Source: Pseudomonadota bacterium
GTDB taxonomy: Bacteria > Desulfobacterota > Desulfobulbia > Desulfobulbales > SURF-16
Direction: 5' to 3'
Length of the DNA stretch: 7,846 nt
Assembly: GCA_030597865.1 (NCBI GenBank)
Contig: JAUVQZ010000137.1
Span: 1-7,846 of the forward strand
Shown piece after piece: positions 4,952-7,846 of this stretch; positions within the stretch are counted from its first letter, which is position 1; each line of letters opens with the position of its first letter. Under the pieces are notes generated by a model. The model had not been told where the DNA came from. It did not search any database and worked only from the letters and a program-made list of their open reading frames with translations. Position numbers and translations under genes: made by a program.

Positions 4952-6052
4952 ATGAAAAACATGCAACCCATACAGCCAGCCATTCCCGGCGAATATCTGC
5001 AGGAGGATGAAAAAAACCTTGTCGCCCGCATCCAGGCCCGTAAGAAGGAGCTTGGCCGCCAGCTTCTGATCCTGGGCCATCATTACCAGCAGGAGGCCGT
5101 CTTTCAATGTGCCGACATGGTCGGTGATTCCCTGAAGCTGGCCAGGCAGGCTGCCGAGGCCAGGGAGGCCCGCTATATCGTTTTTTGCGGCGTCCATTTT
5201 ATGGCCGAGTCGGCAGACATCCTCACCGATGCTGAGCGGGCCGTTTTTCTGCCCCATCTTGAGGCAGGTTGCCCCATGGCAGATATGGCCACGGTGGATG
5301 AGGTGGCCACGGCCTGGCAGGAACTGGCCGGGGTCTGTGATGTTGAGCAGGTGGTGCCGGTGACCTATGTCAATTCGTCGGCAGCCATCAAGGCCTTTGT
5401 CGGTGAAAGGGGTGGCTCGGTCTGTACCTCCTCCAACGCCGAACGGGTTCTGGCCTGGGCCCTGGCAAGGGGGGAGAGGTTGTTTTTCTTCCCTGATGAG
5501 CATCTGGGCCGCAACTCCGCCAAGGCGCTGGGGATCAAGGATGACGAAATCGTTCTCTGGCAACGGGGCAGGCCTTTGGGTGGCAATAGTCCTGGCCAGA
5601 TTGCAAAGGCCAAGGTGCTCCTCTGGGACGGCTATTGTGAGATCCATATGGAGTTTGACGCCGAGCAGATTGGCCAGTGGCGCCAGAGGGAGCCGGATAT
5701 CCAGGTCATTATCCACCCGGAGAGTAATTATGGGGCCGTGTCCGCCGCCGACCAGTATGGTTCCACCGAGGCCATTATTGCCGCAGTGCAGAACTCCAAG
5801 CCTGGCTCGGTATGGGCCATTGGCACCGAGGTCAATCTGGTCAATCGACTGCGGGATCAGCACCCGGACAAGACCATCCATCTTCTGGCCCCGACATCCT
5901 GCTGTTGCACAACCATGGCCCTGGTCACTCCGGCCTCCCTGCTCTGGCTCCTTGACAATCTGGCCCAGGGCAACCTGGTCAACCGGATCACCGTGGCCCC
6001 GGAAATAGCCAAAGGGGCAAAGCTCGCTTTGGACCGAATGCTTGAAATATAG
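4952..6052 (+). CDS. nadA: Quinolinate synthase NadA
   Basis: Encodes 366 residues. NadA condenses iminoaspartate with dihydroxyacetone phosphate to quinolinate, an oxygen-sensitive [4Fe-4S] step of de novo NAD synthesis in the cytoplasm. Family blocks are LGHHYQ (41-46), DMVGDSLKLA (55-64), FMAESADIL (83-91), EAGCPMADM (104-112), VTYVNSSAAIKA (137-148), PDEHLGRN (181-188), HPESNYGAV (255-263) and GTEVNLVNRL (291-300). The expected cluster ligands are Cys107, Cys229 (GYCEIHMEF) and Cys319, with spacing close to that of the long B. subtilis-type enzymes (110/230/320). Cys319 is the last of three consecutive cysteines, CCCTTM. The ATG at 4952 is chosen; the ATG at 4961 is possible, and the upstream TTG at 4901 would add an unlikely lysine/arginine-rich tail. 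The ribosome-binding site is weak for each. No nadB or nadC is nearby. Confidence 0.95.
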   Translation: MKNMQPIQPAIPGEYLQEDEKNLVARIQARKKELGRQLLILGHHYQQEAVFQCADMVGDSLKLARQAAEAREARYIVFCGVHFMAESADILTDAERAVFLPHLEAGCPMADMATVDEVATAWQELAGVCDVEQVVPVTYVNSSAAIKAFVGERGGSVCTSSNAERVLAWALARGERLFFFPDEHLGRNSAKALGIKDDEIVLWQRGRPLGGNSPGQIAKAKVLLWDGYCEIHMEFDAEQIGQWRQREPDIQVIIHPESNYGAVSAADQYGSTEAIIAAVQNSKPGSVWAIGTEVNLVNRLRDQHPDKTIHLLAPTSCCCTTMALVTPASLLWLLDNLAQGNLVNRITVAPEIAKGAKLALDRMLEI

Positions 6053-6069
6053 GCTGGATTTGGTATAGA
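6042..6069 (+). promoter_or_regulatory. Candidate sigma-70 promoter for glmS
   Basis: TTGAAA (6042-6047) and TATAGA (6064-6069) are separated by 16 bases. They match the -35 and -10 consensus at 5 of 6 and 4 of 6 positions. The -35 lies in the last codons of nadA. Transcription would start near 6076 and pass through the terminator-like hairpin at 6096-6123 before glmS. It is a plausible match, not proof of use. Confidence 0.4.
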
Positions 6070-6095
6070 GACCTGAGTATCTTTGTCAGGCTTTC

Positions 6096-6123
6096 GGGGC
6101 AGTGGCGTTGCCCCTATTCTTTT
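6096..6123 (+). terminator. Terminator-like hairpin between nadA and glmS
   Basis: GGGGCA (6096-6101) pairs with TGCCCC (6109-6114) around a 7-base loop, followed by the T-rich TATTCTTTT. It is a moderate intrinsic terminator for nadA. If the candidate promoter at 6042-6069 is used, it would instead act as an attenuator-like element in the glmS leader. A second small hairpin, CCTGA/TCAGG (6072-6090), precedes it. The glmS ribosome-binding site AGGA (6127-6130) follows. Confidence 0.5.
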
Positions 6124-6139
6124 AACAGGATCAGAAAAT

Positions 6140-7846
6140 ATGTGTGGAATTGTCGGATATGTAGGACCCCGCCGGGTTGTACCCATCGTCCTTGAAGGAC
6201 TCAAACATCTGGAATACCGCGGTTATGATTCCGCCGGCATCGTTTTTTTGCAAGAGGGGCGCTTAGCTAAGTATCGTAGTGAGGGCAAACTGGCCAACCT
6301 TGAAGAGGTCATGGACGATGTCGAGACCAAGAGTCGCATCGGTCTTGGTCATACCCGCTGGGCCACCCATGGTCCTCCCTCGGAGAAAAATGCCCATCCG
6401 CACAGCGACTGCACCGGCGGGCTGGTGGTGGTCCATAACGGTATTATCGAGAATTTCCAGAAGCTCCGTAAGGAGTTGCAGACCAAGGGCCACACCTTTA
6501 CCTCGGACACAGACACCGAGGTCCTTGCCCACCTCATCGAAGAATATCTGGAGGATGATCTGGTCGCTGCCATTAGCAGGGCTGTGCAGGATGTTGAGGG
6601 TTCCTATGCCCTGGGGGTGATGTGGGTCAAGGAACCGGAGATCCTGGTGGCCGTCCGTAACCAGAGTCCCCTGGTTCTTGGCGTCAAGGAGGGCGGCGGC
6701 TCCCTTATGGCCTCTGATATCCCGGCCCTGCTTCCCTCCACCAATCAGGTGATCTTCCTGGAGGATAATGACCTGGCCGTGCTCAGCAGGGATGGGATCA
6801 AGATTATCTCGTTGGAAGACGGAGCCCCCCGCCAGCGTGAGACCCAGGAGATTACCTGGAACGCCGGCATGGCCCAGAAGGCAGGCTATCGTCATTTCAT
6901 GCTCAAGGAGATTTTTGAGCAGCCCCAGGCCATTTTAAATACCTTCCGCGGCCGTCTGGACCCGGAGAGCGGCCAGGTCGATCTGGCGGAGATCGGCCTT
7001 GCTGGTGACGAGATCCAGAGGTTCAGCCGTATTTCCCTGGTGGCCTGCGGCACCTCCTGGCATGCGGCCCTGGTGGCCAAGTACTGGCTGGAAAAATGGG
7101 TGGGTATTCCGGTGGAGGTGGATATCGCCTCGGAGTTCCGCTATCGACGCCTGCTCCTGGGCCCTGATGTCCTGGTCATTCCCATCTCCCAATCCGGTGA
7201 GACGGCAGATACCCTGGCCGGGCTGCGCCTTGCCAAAGAACTGGGGGCCAAGGTTATTGCCATTTGTAATGTGGTGGGCAGTACCATTACCCGCGAATCC
7301 CATGGTACCATCTACACCCATGCCGGGCCGGAGATCGGCGTGGCCTCCACCAAGGCCTTTACCAGTCAGCTCACCGCCCTTTTTCTCCTCACCCTCTATA
7401 TGGCCCAGGTGCGCAAGACCGTTGATGCGGCTACCCTCAAGGAATTGGGGCGCGGCCTCTTTGAGCTCCCTGCCGTTATTGAGCAGGAGTTGCCCCGTCT
7501 CCATGAAGAGCTGGAGGTTCTGGCCGAGGAGTTTATCGACAGCCGTGATTTTCTTTACCTGGGTCGGGGGGTGAATTTCCCCATTGCCCTGGAAGGCGCC
7601 CTGAAACTCAAAGAGATCTCCTACATCCATGCTGAAGGCTATGCCGCCGGTGAGCTCAAGCATGGCCCCATTGCCCTCATTGATAAGGATATGCCTGTCC
7701 TGGCCCTGGTCCCTCCTGATCATGTTTACAGCAAGGTGGTTGCCAATGTTGAAGAGGTCAAGGCCCGTCGAGGCCGGTTGATTCTGGTGGGTAGTGGCAG
7801 TGATGAGCATCTCTCGGATCTTGCCGATGATCTGATTACCCTGCCC
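6140..7846 (+). CDS. glmS: Glutamine-fructose-6-phosphate aminotransferase GlmS (3' end missing)
   Basis: The frame is open from ATG at 6140 to the window edge (569 residues), about 40 short of the usual 609 or so. GlmS makes glucosamine-6-phosphate from fructose-6-phosphate and glutamine, the entry to cell-wall amino sugars. The N-terminal glutaminase begins MCGIVGYVG, with Cys2 becoming the catalytic nucleophile after Met removal. RGYDSAG (27-33), HTRWATHG (71-78), HNGIIEN (99-105) and TDTEVLAHLI follow. The first SIS domain has CGTS (from 303), SQSGET (350-355) and STKAFTSQ. The second has KLKEISYIHAEGYAAGELKHGP, where K489, E492 and H508 correspond to E. coli K485, E488 and H504. The missing tail should contain the catalytic C-terminal lysine. 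AGGA at 6127-6130 serves as ribosome-binding site. The 87-base gap before the gene has no room for a glmS ribozyme. Confidence 0.97.
   Translation, partial: MCGIVGYVGPRRVVPIVLEGLKHLEYRGYDSAGIVFLQEGRLAKYRSEGKLANLEEVMDDVETKSRIGLGHTRWATHGPPSEKNAHPHSDCTGGLVVVHNGIIENFQKLRKELQTKGHTFTSDTDTEVLAHLIEEYLEDDLVAAISRAVQDVEGSYALGVMWVKEPEILVAVRNQSPLVLGVKEGGGSLMASDIPALLPSTNQVIFLEDNDLAVLSRDGIKIISLEDGAPRQRETQEITWNAGMAQKAGYRHFMLKEIFEQPQAILNTFRGRLDPESGQVDLAEIGLAGDEIQRFSRISLVACGTSWHAALVAKYWLEKWVGIPVEVDIASEFRYRRLLLGPDVLVIPISQSGETADTLAGLRLAKELGAKVIAICNVVGSTITRESHGTIYTHAGPEIGVASTKAFTSQLTALFLLTLYMAQVRKTVDAATLKELGRGLFELPAVIEQELPRLHEELEVLAEEFIDSRDFLYLGRGVNFPIALEGALKLKEISYIHAEGYAAGELKHGPIALIDKDMPVLALVPPDHVYSKVVANVEEVKARRGRLILVGSGSDEHLSDLADDLITLP

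Noticed and set aside
4826..5881. Long minus-strand open frame opposite nadA (351 codons)
   Set aside because: Same explanation: the plus-strand frame is a complete NadA, and the reverse frame shows no family signature.
6053..6139. glmS ribozyme/riboswitch
   Set aside because: The gap is only 87 bases, shorter than the ribozyme, and its core is not visible.
6263..7810. Minus-strand open frames opposite glmS
   Set aside because: They mirror the GC-rich third positions of glmS; the plus-strand frame is an uninterrupted GlmS to the window edge.
1..7846. tRNA, rRNA, CRISPR array, toxin-antitoxin or defence system
   Set aside because: No cloverleaf, no regularly spaced repeats and no matching protein families were seen; coding capacity is taken up by core genes.

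Overview
The window is chromosomal, housekeeping-type DNA from a flagellated Gram-negative bacterium. A sigma-54 flagellar promoter, a stand-alone FlhB C-domain protein, a ribosome-hibernation/cold-shock fusion protein and the style of the NagZ and NadA sequences fit a Desulfobacterota (delta-proteobacterial, perhaps Desulfobulbales-like) genome. That placement is inferred from protein style only; no rRNA or other marker is present.

Layout. Positions 1-1299 (minus strand) carry flagellar genes: a short FlhB-C homologue, a 282-bp gap, then flgF. The gap holds an extremely G-rich tract (C-rich, G-poor in the flagellar transcript) and a near-perfect sigma-54 promoter that should drive flgF and whatever follows it outside the window. 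Positions 1378-3792 (plus strand) hold a tight three-gene unit, sfsA-queC-nagZ, with overlapping stop and start codons. A small ORF with a better ribosome-binding site than sfsA overlaps the sfsA start.

Positions 3793-4207 form the largest gene-free stretch. In order they hold a weak terminator-like hairpin behind nagZ, a 157-bp MITE-like element with terminal inverted repeats and a 4-bp target duplication (ATCT), and a hairpin-rich leader in front of the HPF/cold-shock gene (4208-4741). A strong intrinsic terminator at 4851-4900 closes that gene. nadA (quinolinate synthase) follows, then a short gap with a possible promoter and a terminator-like hairpin, then glmS, which runs off the right edge.

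How the genes relate: nagZ (peptidoglycan recycling) and glmS (glucosamine-6-phosphate synthesis) both concern amino sugars. queC makes the 7-deazaguanine precursor of queuosine, nadA serves NAD synthesis, and the HPF-CSD protein probably acts on idle or cold-stressed ribosomes. They are best read as neighbouring core genes, not one pathway. I found no convincing new multi-gene system. The most unusual items are the MITE-like insertion, the structured leader, the G-run tract beside the sigma-54 promoter, and the small ORF over the sfsA start.
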